Below, piece by piece: positions 63,343-64,000 of a stretch of 64,000 nucleotides of DNA. The stretch's first letter is position 1. Each line of letters opens with the position of its first letter. The translations under genes were made by a program, and so were the position numbers. The stretch is from Lacticaseibacillus baoqingensis (GTDB taxonomy: Bacteria > Bacillota > Bacilli > Lactobacillales > Lactobacillaceae). The stretch covers positions 18,150 through 82,149 of the forward strand of contig NZ_RHOI01000011.1 of NCBI RefSeq assembly GCF_003946165.1. Direction: 5' to 3'. Below the pieces are notes generated by a model. It was not told where the DNA came from. It worked only from the letters and a program-made list of their open reading frames with translations, and searched no databases.

Positions 63343-63843
63343 ATGGGGAAGCGAATTGATTTAACTGGGCAACGATTCGGTCGCTTGACAGTGATCGCGC
63401 CTTCCGGCTATGCCAAAAATGGCAATGCACTCTGGGAATGTCGTTGCGATTGCGGGCGCACTGTCGTCAAGGATGCATATCGGCTGCGGCATGGCTCCGT
63501 CCGCAGTTGCGGCTGCTTAAGACGTGAGGTGCTGCGCGCCAGGATCTATGACAATGATGCGATGACTAAGCGAATGGGGGATATCACGCCATTATTGATC
63601 GACGGTCACGGCCGCGCCACGTTTGTCCGGTCAAATCGCAACTCGTCTGGCGTGATCGGCGTCAGTTATGAAAAAAACACGCAGCGCTGGATCGCAAGAT
63701 TAAGTGTGGGTGGCCAATTGGTGTTGAATGAACGGTTCAAAGTGTATGAAGATGCGGTTGCTGCCCGGCGCAAGGCTGAAGCACGTTATTTACGCGGCGA
63801 AGCATCCCCTACTCAAGATATCCAAAGTACGAAACGGGGGTAA
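63343..63843 (+). CDS. AP2-domain DNA-binding protein with N-terminal cysteine motif (166 aa)
   Basis: ATG 63343 has an aaggagg site. The first 65 residues form the small cysteine-rich domain common in phage and mobile-element proteins (DLTGQRFGRLTVIAPSGYAK ... ECRCDCG ... SCGCLRRE), probably binding zinc. The second half is an AP2-like three-strand domain (SSGVIGVSYEKNTQRWIARL ... FKVYEDAVAARRKAE). In related proteins an HNH nuclease is attached; none is present here. It lies alone in AT-rich surroundings, which suggests mobile origin. Its role could be regulatory. Confidence 0.8.
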   Translation: MGKRIDLTGQRFGRLTVIAPSGYAKNGNALWECRCDCGRTVVKDAYRLRHGSVRSCGCLRREVLRARIYDNDAMTKRMGDITPLLIDGHGRATFVRSNRNSSGVIGVSYEKNTQRWIARLSVGGQLVLNERFKVYEDAVAARRKAEARYLRGEASPTQDIQSTKRG

Positions 63844-64000
63844 AAGACCGAAACGTTAGGTGGGGGGCAGGGCCATGATCACTTTTGAGGAGATGTTCAT
63901 GGAGAAGTCGGATCTTTTAAAGTCGCAAATTGCAAGAACAAGTTAGCCACCCCATGGCACGACACCGTGAGATGAACTGTTATCTTTGATGAGTTGAGTT

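Noticed and set aside
63875..63946. A 23-codon frame after the AP2 gene
   Set aside because: Too short, with no clear ribosome binding site and no recognisable family; a chance frame is likely.

Overview
The window is chromosomal DNA of a Gram-positive, moderately high-GC lactic acid bacterium, most probably a member of the Lactobacillaceae. I infer this from the strong AGGAGG-type ribosome binding sites, the manganese and TPP riboswitches, the KxYKxGK-type signal peptide, the sortase anchor and the prophage gene set. The genus cannot be fixed from the sequence alone; the Lacticaseibacillus/Schleiferilactobacillus side of the family would fit.

Layout. (1) 1-11,300 is ordinary chromosome. It holds three leftward redox genes (a partial CoA-disulfide-reductase/NADH-oxidase type flavoprotein, a nitroreductase and a flavodoxin-fold quinone reductase). 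It also holds a P2A-type cation ATPase behind a yybP-ykoY manganese riboswitch, two small unknown genes, a short-chain dehydrogenase alone behind a TPP riboswitch, a TrpXYZ-like ABC importer operon, an SprT-like metalloprotein and a GNAT acetyltransferase. (2) 11,347-46,255 is a tRNA-Leu gene followed by a complete-looking prophage of about 34.8 kb. Its ends are a 15-bp core, cttcttacccgcagc, at 11,420 and 46,241. The integrase, a DUF3862-like membrane protein and a CI-type repressor run left. Cro, antirepressor, recombination/replication genes, a DUF1642 paralogue cluster, SSB and an ArpU-type late regulator run right. They are followed by SPP1-type packaging and head genes, a tail module with a -1 frameshift, an evolved Dit, Tal and BppU-like baseplate, then holin and GH25 endolysin. 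Two accessory loci sit between endolysin and attR: a P63C-domain gene, and a leftward pair of tiny genes with its own promoter. (3) 46,261-64,000 returns to chromosome: a DMT permease, then a cell-surface glycoprotein island. The island has a leftward coiled-coil protein whose C-terminal part resembles the beta-meander domain of GtfA/GtfB-type glycosyltransferases, a divergent 2852-residue sortase-anchored adhesin with 44 perfect GETSNPS repeats, and two TagE/GtfA-like glycosyltransferases. A DUF805 membrane protein and an AP2-domain protein close the window.

Two separate protein-glycosylation hypotheses stand out. In the phage, a DxD glycosyltransferase-like gene lies directly behind the major capsid gene, and the capsid and major tail proteins end in the same Thr-rich tail (TTTTTTSHA). 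In the chromosome, a Ser/Thr-rich repeat adhesin with a KxYKxGK signal is flanked by two glycosyltransferases and a possible non-catalytic relative, with no accessory Sec genes in the window. Both links are inferred from gene order and motifs and have not been tested.
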